Positions 8,903-19,060 of a stretch of DNA of 64,000 nt are shown here, piece after piece (position 1 is the first letter of the stretch; each line of letters starts with the position of its first letter). The DNA is from Butyrivibrio sp. Lineage in GTDB: Bacteria > Bacillota > Clostridia > Lachnospirales > Lachnospiraceae. The DNA lies in the NCBI GenBank assembly GCA_015056625.1, contig SVFY01000004.1:124001-188000 (forward strand), read 5' to 3'. Made by a program: the position numbers and the translations under genes. The notes under the pieces were generated by a model. The model did not search any database. It was given only the letters and a program-made list of their open reading frames with translations, and was not told the DNA's origin.

Positions 8903-9379
8903 ATGCCAAAGGATTTCTTTGACTTTGACCTGCCTTATGACAGGCCAAAATGGTACATATATTTGCTCTATGCCGCTGCTGGTGCGGTTTTGGCAGGTGT
9001 GCTGAATTTCTTAGCAAACATCACGGGTCTGGTTAAGGAGGAGTCCTTTAATGAAGCAGCCACGGGGCTTTTGGGCGCCAGTAATCACATAGCAGTTCTT
9101 ATAGTGCTTTACTGCCTGGCCACCCCCTTTATTGAAGAGCTGTTATTCAGGTATTTTATCTTTAACCTGCTTTTTAAATACACAAAAAGAGCTGCGCTTT
9201 CAGTCGTAGTGTGCGCAGCCCTGTTTGGTATCTATCACATGAATCCGGTGCAGATGGTCTATGGATTCATCATGGGGCTCGTGATCACCTATGCCTATTA
9301 CAGGCACAGGGTACTAACAATCCCGTTTCTGATGCACGCAGCAGCAAATGCTGTGGCACTTGCTTTTTCATTTCTGTAA
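8903..9379 (+). CDS. CPBP family intramembrane metalloprotease (CAAX protease-like, Abi)
   Basis: Small (158 aa) integral membrane protein with four to five helices. The CPBP motifs are intact: EELLFRYFIF (EExxxR), FGIYHMNP (FxxxH) and HAAANA (HxxxN) provide the glutamates and histidines of the putative zinc protease site. The start is set at ATG 8903, 7 nt after GGAGGA; a TTG at 8876 in frame has no such site. It is divergent from the TPP-thiT unit and is followed closely by the converging addA. Substrate is unknown. Confidence 0.85.
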   Translation: MPKDFFDFDLPYDRPKWYIYLLYAAAGAVLAGVLNFLANITGLVKEESFNEAATGLLGASNHIAVLIVLYCLATPFIEELLFRYFIFNLLFKYTKRAALSVVVCAALFGIYHMNPVQMVYGFIMGLVITYAYYRHRVLTIPFLMHAAANAVALAFSFL

Positions 9380-9409
9380 GTAAAAGCTTCTCTTTATAGC
9401 TTTTTGCCG

Positions 9410-12400
9410 TTACAGCTTAATAACACTTCCAAGGTCAAAGGAGTAGATGTACACTTCTTTGACTTTTTTATTTGTGGCAGCCTCAAGGGCCCTCTTATAC
9501 AGCTCAAGCTGCAGTTCATATCGCCTTATCAGGGTCTCTTCATCCTCCACCCTGTCTGTCTTATAGTCAAGAAGCACTATCTCCCCATCTTCGATAAACC
9601 AGGCATCGATGATACCCTGAACCAGCACCATCTCATCCTCAGGGAACTTATCATCAAGCTCTCTTGCTGAAACGCCCATCATAAAGGGCTTTTCACGGAC
9701 AAGCTCGCCCCTTCTGAAGGCTTCTCCCATTCTCTGACCTAAGTCTGTTGAAAGAAATGTGACAATATCAGGACTCCAGACACACTTTTCATAGGCTTCA
9801 GGTATCACGCCCTCTTCAATTTTTCTTTTGATAAAGCCATAGACTTTATCTGAGGCCTTGGATCTTTCGATGGTCTTACCGGTCTTTCGGGCTTCACCCA
9901 TAAGGTCAGTACTTCCATAGACGCTTTCGTCCAACAGCTCCATGATGCTGTGGTAAGCGGTTCCACGCTCTGCTCCTGTAAGGGCAGTGGTTTTTGAAAA
10001 GTCCTCTTTTGCCCTCTGGATCTCTTTTTCCTCATCTCTGGCAAAATCAGCAGGGGCTGCAAACACCTCCCCTTCCTCGATCATCCTGGCGTGCTTTAAT
10101 TCCGATACCGTGGTCTTGGTGAAAAGACCTCTAAGCGAATCGTACCTGTATTTGGTATCAAACTTTTCCTGGATCCTTGAAAGGAGCTCCTCATCCAGCG
10201 CATCTCCCAGAATCAGGTCCTTAAGTGACTTTTTCCTGAGCTCTCCCTCCACCTGAGTAGTGACCATCTGCTCCACAAGGTCTTTTTCTGTAACTGCCTT
10301 AAATATGATGGTGGGAACGTCTCCAGGTGCTTCCCTTCTACTGTCATAGTCATCGGAAGTTATCTGCAATCTGTCAAGTACCGCCTTAAAGCCAGGATTT
10401 AAGACCACTGAAGGCATTACCAGGTCAAAAAAGCTAAGTGCTCCAGCTCTCATTGAATAGGGCAAAAGATCTTCCCTCCCGCCAAGGACCTTTATCTTAG
10501 AAAGAGCCTTGTCAACTGAAGCAGAAAGGTCCTTAAGACATGTTGTGAGGATAACCTTCTCTTTTGCTCTTGTAAGGGCAACGTACAATACCCTTATCTC
10601 CTCACCAAGGCTGTCAAGACGCATGCTGTCTGATACGATCTGTCTTTTCAATGTGTCGTACTTAACCCTGAGGTCAGCATTTATGCACTTTACCCCAAGG
10701 CCAAAGTCCATATCAAGGATAAGGTCACCAACAGTATCCCTTTTGTTGAACTGCTTTGAAAGGCCTGATACGAAAACCACTGGAAACTCAAGGCCCTTTG
10801 ACTTATGGATACTCATGATGCGCACAACGTCTGCGTTTTCATCTATTGTTCCCGCTTCGCCGTAGTCTACCTGCACAACCTTTATGTGCTCAATGTACCT
10901 TACAAAGTGAAACAGACCCTTAAAGCTTGTTTTTTCAAAGCTCAGGGCATTGGATATAAGAAGCTCCACGTTGGCTCTTCTCTGGCTGCCATAGGGCTGG
11001 GCTGACACTAAAACCTCGTAGTTGGTCCTGTCTATGATATCCTGCAAAAGCTCATGGACAGGGGTATAGGTTGCCTTCACCCTGTACTCCTCTACCATGG
11101 ACACAAAGCTTTTTACCTTTAAGGAGAGGTCTTCCTTTATGTCAAGGTCTGCTTTTATGGCATCGTAAAAAGAATCTGCGCTCTCAAGGTCTTTATTCCC
11201 ATCAATGGCAATCCTCAGGCTCGCAAGCTCCTCATCGGTAAATGCAAAAAGAGGCGAGTGCATTACAGCTAAAAGAGGTATATCCTGCCTGGGGTTATCT
11301 ATGATTGACAGCATATCAAGGAGTGTTGCCACCTCAGGGGCGTCAAAATAGCCCTTTTTGGACTCTATATATGCAGGTATCCCCTGGCTTTCAAGGACTT
11401 CCTTAAATACGCTATCCCAGCCTGAAAGGGAACGAAGCAAAATTACAATGTCCTTATACTTCAGGTCAGGGTTTTCTTTTTGAAGGGCAAGGATCCTTTC
11501 TGCTATGGCCAGAGCTTCCTTTTCCTTGGGACCATAGTCAGCAATGGGGCTGTCATCACTACCTGCGTCGTCACTTCCATCCACTAAAAGAAACTCACTA
11601 TCTACGTTCATTTTAGGCTCTTCAAAGCTTGCACCCGGGATCAGTTTTGCATCTTCATCGTATTCAACTCCCCCAAGGTCAGATCCCATTATCTTTTTGA
11701 ATATATAGTTGGACAGGACCAGAACCTCGCTCCTGCTTCTAAAGTTCATGTGAAGGTCAATTCGCCTGTTACCTGAGCCAGGCTCTTTACTGTAGGAGCC
11801 GAACTTGTCCATGAATATCTCAGGTCTTGCAAGCCTGAACTTGTAGATACTCTGTTTGACGTCACCAACCATGAAGCGCTCTGAAGTATCAGCCACTTCA
11901 CCGGATATGGCCTTAAGGATCAGCTCCTGGACGTTGTTGCTGTCCTGATACTCGTCAATAAGGACCTCTTTATAGAACTGTCTGTATTCAAGGGCTACTG
12001 TTGAAGCAGTGCTCATATCGATGATCTCCTGAACAGACTTTCCCTTGCACATATCTGGGGATGGGTGTTCAACCAGGATCTGAAGAGCAAAATGCTCCAT
12101 ATCCGCAAAGTCAATGACCTGCTTATTTCTTTTTTCTTCCTCAAACCTTGTCTTGAACTCAAGAGTTAGTCTGCACAGCTCCTTTACAGCCCTGTCGCAG
12201 AGCTTCATCTGGGAGACAATGGTATCCCTTGTAAGGGCAAAGTACTTCTCCCTGAGCTTATCGATCTCTTTTTTGACATCGTCCCTGATACCCTTTACCG
12301 CTTCTCTTTTGGCAGGATTTACGCTATCGTCCTTTTTTCCTGACAATCTGCCAAAGGTAATCCCGCGAATGCCGTCAAACAGGGCGTTGTAGGTATCATA

Positions 12401-13189
12401 TCGCAAAGCCGCACTAATACTGGCTTTGTCAGCTTCAAGGTTATCTCCATACATATATGGACCATCTGGCTGGTTCACAATATCCATGGCGCTATCAAGC
12501 TTTTTTACGCACTCCTTAAGGGAAAAGCCCACGCGCCTTAGGCACTCCTTAACCCAGGGAAGGTCCTCAAACTCATCTTCGTCAATGTCGTAGTCTAAGG
12601 CTCTTTCCCGGATCCAGTCCTCAGGCCATGGCATGCTCATGGAAAAGTTAAAAAGCTGATTAATATATTCCAAAACCTTGTCATCCCGGCTGCCTGTTGC
12701 GAAATAATCCATGCAAAAAAGGAAATCGCTATCTGTATCCTCCTTGGCCTTCTCATACTCATCTTCAAGCATCTGGCTAAGGACATCCTCTGATATGAGC
12801 TTAAGCTCTCCCTCATCTGCAACCCTGAAGGATGGATCGATACCTATGGCACCAAAATTGTTCCTGATGACATATTGACAGAATGAGTCAATGGTTGTTA
12901 TCTGGGCATTGTGAATGAGGGTTTCCTGCCTCTGAAGATGAACATTGTCAGGATCCTCAAGAAGCTTTTTCTGGATGGCAAGGGTGATTTTTTCTCTCAT
13001 CTGGGCAGCTGCTGCCTTGGTAAAGGTAACAACAAGAAGATGATCCACATCAAGGCCAGAGCTTATCATCTGTATGATACGCTCAACAAGCACAGCTGTC
13101 TTGCCGGATCCGGCTGCAGCTGAAACCAGGAGATTACTGTTTCTTTCATCGATTACCGACTGTTGTTCTGTGGTAAATTTTACTTCCAT
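9410..13189 (-). CDS. addA: ATP-dependent helicase/nuclease subunit A (AddA)
   Basis: Helicase-nuclease of the AddAB double-strand break processing complex, the Gram-positive counterpart of RecBCD. The 1259-aa sequence starts FTTEQQSVIDERNSNLLVSA and has Walker A AAAGSGKT (~27), the UvrD-type motifs DEYQDSN (~415), GDVKQSIYKFR and VALTRAKE (~860), and a C-terminal RecB-family nuclease motif VLLDYKTD (~1210) with upstream QGIIDAW. The length matches the family. It follows addB by 30 nt on the same strand. Confidence 0.97.
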   Translation of the reverse strand: MEVKFTTEQQSVIDERNSNLLVSAAAGSGKTAVLVERIIQMISSGLDVDHLLVVTFTKAAAAQMREKITLAIQKKLLEDPDNVHLQRQETLIHNAQITTIDSFCQYVIRNNFGAIGIDPSFRVADEGELKLISEDVLSQMLEDEYEKAKEDTDSDFLFCMDYFATGSRDDKVLEYINQLFNFSMSMPWPEDWIRERALDYDIDEDEFEDLPWVKECLRRVGFSLKECVKKLDSAMDIVNQPDGPYMYGDNLEADKASISAALRYDTYNALFDGIRGITFGRLSGKKDDSVNPAKREAVKGIRDDVKKEIDKLREKYFALTRDTIVSQMKLCDRAVKELCRLTLEFKTRFEEEKRNKQVIDFADMEHFALQILVEHPSPDMCKGKSVQEIIDMSTASTVALEYRQFYKEVLIDEYQDSNNVQELILKAISGEVADTSERFMVGDVKQSIYKFRLARPEIFMDKFGSYSKEPGSGNRRIDLHMNFRSRSEVLVLSNYIFKKIMGSDLGGVEYDEDAKLIPGASFEEPKMNVDSEFLLVDGSDDAGSDDSPIADYGPKEKEALAIAERILALQKENPDLKYKDIVILLRSLSGWDSVFKEVLESQGIPAYIESKKGYFDAPEVATLLDMLSIIDNPRQDIPLLAVMHSPLFAFTDEELASLRIAIDGNKDLESADSFYDAIKADLDIKEDLSLKVKSFVSMVEEYRVKATYTPVHELLQDIIDRTNYEVLVSAQPYGSQRRANVELLISNALSFEKTSFKGLFHFVRYIEHIKVVQVDYGEAGTIDENADVVRIMSIHKSKGLEFPVVFVSGLSKQFNKRDTVGDLILDMDFGLGVKCINADLRVKYDTLKRQIVSDSMRLDSLGEEIRVLYVALTRAKEKVILTTCLKDLSASVDKALSKIKVLGGREDLLPYSMRAGALSFFDLVMPSVVLNPGFKAVLDRLQITSDDYDSRREAPGDVPTIIFKAVTEKDLVEQMVTTQVEGELRKKSLKDLILGDALDEELLSRIQEKFDTKYRYDSLRGLFTKTTVSELKHARMIEEGEVFAAPADFARDEEKEIQRAKEDFSKTTALTGAERGTAYHSIMELLDESVYGSTDLMGEARKTGKTIERSKASDKVYGFIKRKIEEGVIPEAYEKCVWSPDIVTFLSTDLGQRMGEAFRRGELVREKPFMMGVSARELDDKFPEDEMVLVQGIIDAWFIEDGEIVLLDYKTDRVEDEETLIRRYELQLELYKRALEAATNKKVKEVYIYSFDLGSVIKL

Positions 13190-13219
13190 GTCTGTTTTCC
13201 TGATTAGTTAATTTTATAA

Positions 13220-16200
13220 TTAATTATTGACGTTATTTTCATTTTCTCCTGCTTCAGATACGATAATAGAAAGGGCTTCCTCCGGAGTAAGGTCCAGGTT
13301 CCTTTTCTTGTAACCTTTGATGCGGTCATCATATCCGCAGATGGACCTGTAACTACAGTAGGTGCAGGAATCGCTGCTATCCCTCACATAGGGATTAACG
13401 CTTATATCACCATCAAGGATATTTTTTCCAAACTCCTTTATCTTTCTGCCTACAAAGCTGGAAATTGCCTGGTATTCTTCCCTGGTAGCTGTCTGTGATC
13501 TGGCTCCAAACTCACCATCTTTTTTGATCATTACAGGAATGATATCTGAAGTCCCTGAAATGTCCTTATCAAGGAGCTTTACGATATCCATATTTCCATT
13601 AACCAAACCGGTCATTTTCAACTTGTCGATCACGGCCTTATTGATATCATCTGTTATCATTCCTTCTTTGCCGTCAACCACCGGATCTGTAACGTGGTAA
13701 TACAAGATCGCTGCAGGAACTACCTCTTTTCCAGGGGATAATTTCTTTTGCACTGCACTTGCAACGTTCATATACATCACAAGCTGCAGCTGCAGTCCAT
13801 AGTACAGGGATGCCACGTTGAATTTATGTCCGCTGGATTTAAAATCCATGACCTTCACATAGACATGCTCCGGATCTTCATATAGATCAACGCGGTCAAT
13901 CCTTCCGTTCAATTTCATTCTTTCGGTGATGACGTGCTTTTCGTCCTCTGAAAGAGCTATATTGATGTCGTCGATGCTTCCTGCTTCTTCAAAGCTCATC
14001 TCCACATAGGCAGGTTCAAAGGATCCCTTTGTCATCTGATACTTTAAGGTATCCACAGTTCTAAGAAGTATCCTTCTTATCCTGTCTATCATGAACTGAT
14101 TTCTTGCACTGCTTCTTAAAATACTATCGCCATATGCGTCAACGCATTCAGTTAAAGCGTCATTTAACATCTTGTCAGAATCTTCTTTTGACAAGGTCTT
14201 CCAGTCTATCTTTTTGTCTATGATCTGCCCTGTGTACTTCTCAAGTACCTTATGGAAAACATTGCCAAGGTCAGAGGCATCAAATTCATAATCCTCTCTT
14301 TCCATAGGGCGAAGTCCATACCTGATAAAATGGGCATAGGCACAGCTTGCAAACTGCTCAAGGCGGCTTACGCTGTTTTCAAGGGTAGCCCCATAGAGAG
14401 CCACAGCAATGGCCTTTGAAAGAGGTAGTGATTCATAGTGTTTGAAGGCCTCCTCAGTAAGCCTTCCAAGCAGGTCCTTGCCTGCCTCATCAGAAACTGC
14501 TTTTGACAGGGCAGATATATATCTTAGGTTTTCTTTGCTGTTCTGTCCCCGGGCATAGTCGCACAAAAGGGTTGAGAGCGTATAAATTCCATCCTTTTTG
14601 GAGGCGAGCTGATCTTCAAGGCTGTCATCCTCCGGCCTTGTGACTGTAAGGCCCTCATACATGGAAAGGAGTTTTGGAATTAGATACGCCGGACTTTGGC
14701 TCTTTCCATCCCCTGACAGCTCTGCATAGGACAAATAGAGTTTGTCTGTGGGCTTGGTGAGGTTCATATAAAGATAGAGCCTCTGTATATACATCTGCTG
14801 CCTTGGGGTTGGAGCAAATTCCACCTCGGTTCCAAGGTCAATAAGGAACTGCCTGTCGATATCTGACAGGATTCCACCGCTCCCTACGTTAGACGGAATG
14901 TTCCCATCGTTTACGCCAACAAAGAAAAGCACCTTAACTTCCTTAAGTCTTGTTCTCTCAATATCTCCCACTATTATCCTGTCAACATCCTGGGGAATAG
15001 TTCCTACAGATATTTCCCCTATTCCAGCGGTGACAATATCCTTAAACTCAGAGATCTCCAGTTTTTCATCGCCAATAAGACCTTCTATCTGGTCAAACAG
15101 TGCCATTACTTTGTTGTAGATCTGGTCGTACTCTCTGGCCTTTTTAAGGTTACCCTCAGCCTCAAAGCGCTGTTTATAGCCCTCAAGCTTCTCACGGGAG
15201 TTGTTATTATCTATAACAGCCCTCAGGGCCTCTATGATATCTTTTGCGGTAGCATTCTTGACTTTAAAGAGCCCTGAGAGATGGCTGTTTATGGCTTCTC
15301 TCATGCCCTCCAGCTTCTCAAGGTCCTGAAGATCCTTTTCATTGCGCTTTTTAGGGTCAGCGTACTTTTTAAACCTCTTTGGCATGCGGCGAAGGAACTT
15401 ATCCTCCCAGGCCTTCTCTCCCCTTATGCCAAGGGAGCGGACATAGTTCTCCAAAAGGTCAGTATCTGCCATATCAAAGGATGTAAGACCGCTTCTCATG
15501 TAATGGAACACATCCTCGTACTTGTAGCCTGAAATAACAATGTTTAAGGCACTTGTTATGTACTCTATAAAGGGATTTAGCATGATGCTGGTATTCTGGT
15601 CCACATACACCGGAATATCAAACCTCTTTGCCGCCCTGTCTATCTGCTCTCCATAGGCTTCAAGGCTTCCGCAAACAAGGGCAATATCCCTGTAGGCATA
15701 TCCTTTTGTTCTGACAAGGTCCTTAATCCCTATCATGGTCTGCCTTACTTCCTCAGCAAGATTGGTGGCCTCGTAGATGAATACAGAGTTGTTATCTCCG
15801 GTAAATGGAGCGTTTTTATAGCGGAAAAGAGATCTCTCAAGATATAAAAGAGCGTCATTCCCCCTGTGACGGGCGTTGGTTTCATCTTTTATGAAGATAT
15901 CACCCTGTAAAGAGCCCTTAGCCATCTCCTGGTGCCGCAGCTGCCTGAACACAGAAAAATCAGTGATTGTCGAGCCATTTTCTCTCTGGACATCAAACTC
16001 AAGGCGCTCTAAATCCCGAACTGTCTTTTTTGTCAGCATAAAGAGCTCCTGCTCTCCGAAAGACTCAGCATAAGGATTGTCCCTGGGATCAATTGTTAGT
16101 GAAACTATCAGCTCTTTTGACAGGGCCAAAAGCTCTTTTATTACTCTGTACTGAATAGGGGTAAAGCCGGTGAAGCCGTCAAATACTATGACGCTGTCCC

Positions 16201-16780
16201 TGATAAGAGTAGACTTTGGAAGTGCCCTTGTGAGAACGTCAAGGTTCTCCTCTGTTGTTATATATTTTCCCTCAATATATTTTAGGAATTCACTGTAAAG
16301 GAGCCTTAAATCCTTGAGTTTACTATTAAGTGCACCTTTTCTTATGCTCTTTTCCTCTAAAAGTAAAAGCTCCTCATCGCCGATGCCATACATCATAAAT
16401 TCAGATATGGTGGACTTGACCTCGTCGATGTAGCCAGGCCTGTGCATATTGCCGCCAAGTACCGGAAGCCTTTCTCCCAGCATATCAGCAACCAGGCGAA
16501 GCACCAGTGTCTTACCCACGTCGTCAAGCACAGAAAAAGAGCCATGACCAGTCTCTTCAAATACCCTGTGGGAGAGTCTGCCAAAGCTCAGTACATCAAT
16601 GTTCATTATGGCATGGGAAGGGTGCATTTTTACTACATCCTTCTGAGTCTGCATAGTAAACTGATCCGGCACGATTATCAGATAATCAGTGCCGGGATCA
16701 TCCATACTCCTATTTATTATCTCTTCGTAAATCCTGGTGCTCTTGCCCGCACCAGAAGCCCCAAAACAAAACCTAAGCAT
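13220..16780 (-). CDS. addB: ATP-dependent helicase/deoxyribonuclease subunit B (AddB)
   Basis: Partner of AddA; recognises Chi through an inactivated helicase fold and nicks the other strand with its own nuclease. The 1186-aa protein begins MLRFCFGASGAGKS (Walker A), has VFVGVNDG-like helicase segments and a C-terminal RecB nuclease (VKVMDFKSSG, ~985). The iron-sulfur staple is visible as one cysteine in QFASCAYAH (~795) and three in SCTYCSYRSICGYD (~1135). AGGTAGAT precedes the ATG. It starts 9 nt after the EAL gene stop, indicating cotranscription. Confidence 0.96.
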   Translation of the reverse strand: MLRFCFGASGAGKSTRIYEEIINRSMDDPGTDYLIIVPDQFTMQTQKDVVKMHPSHAIMNIDVLSFGRLSHRVFEETGHGSFSVLDDVGKTLVLRLVADMLGERLPVLGGNMHRPGYIDEVKSTISEFMMYGIGDEELLLLEEKSIRKGALNSKLKDLRLLYSEFLKYIEGKYITTEENLDVLTRALPKSTLIRDSVIVFDGFTGFTPIQYRVIKELLALSKELIVSLTIDPRDNPYAESFGEQELFMLTKKTVRDLERLEFDVQRENGSTITDFSVFRQLRHQEMAKGSLQGDIFIKDETNARHRGNDALLYLERSLFRYKNAPFTGDNNSVFIYEATNLAEEVRQTMIGIKDLVRTKGYAYRDIALVCGSLEAYGEQIDRAAKRFDIPVYVDQNTSIMLNPFIEYITSALNIVISGYKYEDVFHYMRSGLTSFDMADTDLLENYVRSLGIRGEKAWEDKFLRRMPKRFKKYADPKKRNEKDLQDLEKLEGMREAINSHLSGLFKVKNATAKDIIEALRAVIDNNNSREKLEGYKQRFEAEGNLKKAREYDQIYNKVMALFDQIEGLIGDEKLEISEFKDIVTAGIGEISVGTIPQDVDRIIVGDIERTRLKEVKVLFFVGVNDGNIPSNVGSGGILSDIDRQFLIDLGTEVEFAPTPRQQMYIQRLYLYMNLTKPTDKLYLSYAELSGDGKSQSPAYLIPKLLSMYEGLTVTRPEDDSLEDQLASKKDGIYTLSTLLCDYARGQNSKENLRYISALSKAVSDEAGKDLLGRLTEEAFKHYESLPLSKAIAVALYGATLENSVSRLEQFASCAYAHFIRYGLRPMEREDYEFDASDLGNVFHKVLEKYTGQIIDKKIDWKTLSKEDSDKMLNDALTECVDAYGDSILRSSARNQFMIDRIRRILLRTVDTLKYQMTKGSFEPAYVEMSFEEAGSIDDINIALSEDEKHVITERMKLNGRIDRVDLYEDPEHVYVKVMDFKSSGHKFNVASLYYGLQLQLVMYMNVASAVQKKLSPGKEVVPAAILYYHVTDPVVDGKEGMITDDINKAVIDKLKMTGLVNGNMDIVKLLDKDISGTSDIIPVMIKKDGEFGARSQTATREEYQAISSFVGRKIKEFGKNILDGDISVNPYVRDSSDSCTYCSYRSICGYDDRIKGYKKRNLDLTPEEALSIIVSEAGENENNVNN

Positions 16781-16789
16781 ATCTACCTG

Positions 16790-18925
16790 CTACTTCAATG
16801 TATCGTGTTTGATCTCATCTGCGTATCGGCAACATGAGATATATTTCCACTTACCATTGTACTGGAAAGGAAGCAACATGTACATCTGCAATCTGCCATT
16901 ATCTCCAGGAGTGGCTGAATGGTAATAATCAACTATATAGTTAATCCCCTGCTTCTCGCATCTTTCTACTACAGTCGGAATGTCATAAAAACGTCTGAAC
17001 CTCTCGCGTTCTTCAGGATACAGGTACATATCAGAATAGACTTCGCATGCCCTTATTGAATTGGTCTTTTTATCAGCCAGAGCCATCTGATTGGCATTCA
17101 GGAAGATATTTTCTACTGTTCCATCCTCGTCAAAGAGGTCTACCCTGAAGTACTGGTTAAACACATGGGCCATAGCAACCTGCATGGATTCTGCCAAATC
17201 TGTGTCAGCGTGGTTTGAGAGATTTCTTGAAACCACAGCATAAGCTTTCTTGCCCTCAGCTTCAGCCAAAAACCTCATCTTATTGTTACAGATGTGTCCG
17301 TTAGTGATATTGTCAACTTCAGCCCTGTAGCTTTCATCATGATAAGCCCTCTCCATGGCTGCAACATAATCCCTGACTTCCGGAATATCAGCCTTTGCGT
17401 AGGCTTCATTGGCCTCCTCAAACCCAGAAAGTCCAAGGGAGCTAAGGAAATTAAGATACGCGCCGTTAGCATAAATGTACTTCGGAATGCCATTTTCAAG
17501 TTCGCTCAGAGCTATTGGCGTATTATTGACAACCTCCATAGTCTTTGGACGAAGAGGTGTTGATCCTAAAAGGTTTATGTCTCCTATCTTGTCATAATAC
17601 TTACTGAACCTGCGGTCCTCGCATACCTCATAGCTGCAGTCGGAGTTTCTTACAAACTCGCTCACCGGCTTTGGTTTGCCAAAGAGATACCCCTGAAGCT
17701 TTTCACAGCCGATCCTTCTTAGGAAATCATACTGTTCCTGGGTTTCAACACCTTCTGCAAGAGTGTGGATTCCCAGCTCTTTTGCCATATTTACAATGGC
17801 TGCAAGAATAACCTGTGTTTTTTTATTGGTCTCAAAGGTTCTAAGGAATGCCATGTCAATCTTAAGAACATCAAAGTCATAGTTCTTTAGATTGTTTAAT
17901 GAGCTGTAGCCTGATCCAAAGTCATCCATCCATACTTGATAGCCGGCTTCTCTGAACTTCCTTATCTGTTCACCTAAAAAATCTGATCCGGAAGAAATAG
18001 CGCTCTCTGTAACCTCTATATGGAGAAGATCCACAGGAATGTCATACTTTGCCCTGCACTTATCTATCTCCGTAAGTATATCGCACAGTTCAAAATCAAG
18101 CTGAGAGAGGTTGACGGAAACAGGTTCTACAGCATATCCACTGTCCAGATCATCCCGCAGGTCCGAACACACCATTTCTATGATGCAGATATCAAGCTTG
18201 TGGACAAGGCGTACGCTCTCTAAAACCTCTACGAAAATAGCAGGCGATATCAATCCCATCTCAGGATCCAGCCACCTTGCAAGGGCCTCATACCCGCAAA
18301 CTTTTCCTGTAAGTGCCCTGACTTCCTTCTGGTAATAAGCCTTAAAATATTTCTTTTTGAAGGCTTCCTCAAAGTTATCTATTACATACTGTTTAAGTTC
18401 ATTTTTTTTGTTAAGTTCTTCGCTGAAGAAGTTGTCGTCCTTGTCATACACCTTAATGATGTCGTCACAGGCCATCTTTGCCCTGTCCACCATGATAACA
18501 GGGTACTTCTCTTCACCAGTTGCCTGATAAATTCCTGCCTTTATGCGCATGGAAAGACCCTTTTGATGCTTAACAAGGGCTTCCCTGAGGCGTCTTAGCC
18601 TGTCCAGTATATCTTTTTCATCAAGGGATTTAGCAAGAATAATAAACTGATCACCGCCTGTTCTGGCGATCAGTTCATCAGGAAACAGCGCCTCTATCTC
18701 TTTTGCCATTCCTTTAAGAAATTCGTTTCCACCTACAAAACCGTAGCGCTGATTGAAGGTCTTAAAATTCATGACATTCAGATAGATTATTACTGAGCTT
18801 ACACTGGCAAAATACTTGTTGTCATGGACATTGAGAAAACTAAGGACTCCATTCAGATTTTTAAGTCCCGTAAGCTCGTCTATTCGTTCATATTCCATTT
18901 GATTGTCCAGATCCATCCCACCCAT
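16790..18925 (-). CDS. c-di-GMP phosphodiesterase (degenerate GGDEF + EAL + PAS-like C-terminus)
   Basis: A 711-aa cytoplasmic protein. The N-terminal GGDEF domain (~10-160) is degenerate (TGGDQFIIL), so cyclase activity is unlikely. The EAL domain (~185-430) keeps its catalytic set: GYEALARW, SVNLSQ, HIEVTES, MDDFGSGYSS, LKIDMAF and LAEGVET, so it should hydrolyse c-di-GMP to pGpG. Residues ~450-700 look like a PAS-type sensory region (ANGAYLNFL...). AAGGAG lies 6 nt before the ATG. It is the first gene of a unit with addB and addA, linking second-messenger turnover with DNA repair genes; whether this is functional is unknown. Confidence 0.88.
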   Translation of the reverse strand: MGGMDLDNQMEYERIDELTGLKNLNGVLSFLNVHDNKYFASVSSVIIYLNVMNFKTFNQRYGFVGGNEFLKGMAKEIEALFPDELIARTGGDQFIILAKSLDEKDILDRLRRLREALVKHQKGLSMRIKAGIYQATGEEKYPVIMVDRAKMACDDIIKVYDKDDNFFSEELNKKNELKQYVIDNFEEAFKKKYFKAYYQKEVRALTGKVCGYEALARWLDPEMGLISPAIFVEVLESVRLVHKLDICIIEMVCSDLRDDLDSGYAVEPVSVNLSQLDFELCDILTEIDKCRAKYDIPVDLLHIEVTESAISSGSDFLGEQIRKFREAGYQVWMDDFGSGYSSLNNLKNYDFDVLKIDMAFLRTFETNKKTQVILAAIVNMAKELGIHTLAEGVETQEQYDFLRRIGCEKLQGYLFGKPKPVSEFVRNSDCSYEVCEDRRFSKYYDKIGDINLLGSTPLRPKTMEVVNNTPIALSELENGIPKYIYANGAYLNFLSSLGLSGFEEANEAYAKADIPEVRDYVAAMERAYHDESYRAEVDNITNGHICNNKMRFLAEAEGKKAYAVVSRNLSNHADTDLAESMQVAMAHVFNQYFRVDLFDEDGTVENIFLNANQMALADKKTNSIRACEVYSDMYLYPEERERFRRFYDIPTVVERCEKQGINYIVDYYHSATPGDNGRLQMYMLLPFQYNGKWKYISCCRYADEIKHDTLK

Positions 18926-19060
18926 GAGAGCTCCTTGCTTTTCTGGAAATACATGAAATCAAAATCAACGAAATCAAAAGTACAAAAGAACATGATGTCA
19001 ATTATATTCTAACACATGCACATGCAGAAATGATAGACAATATCTTAAATGAACAGAATT

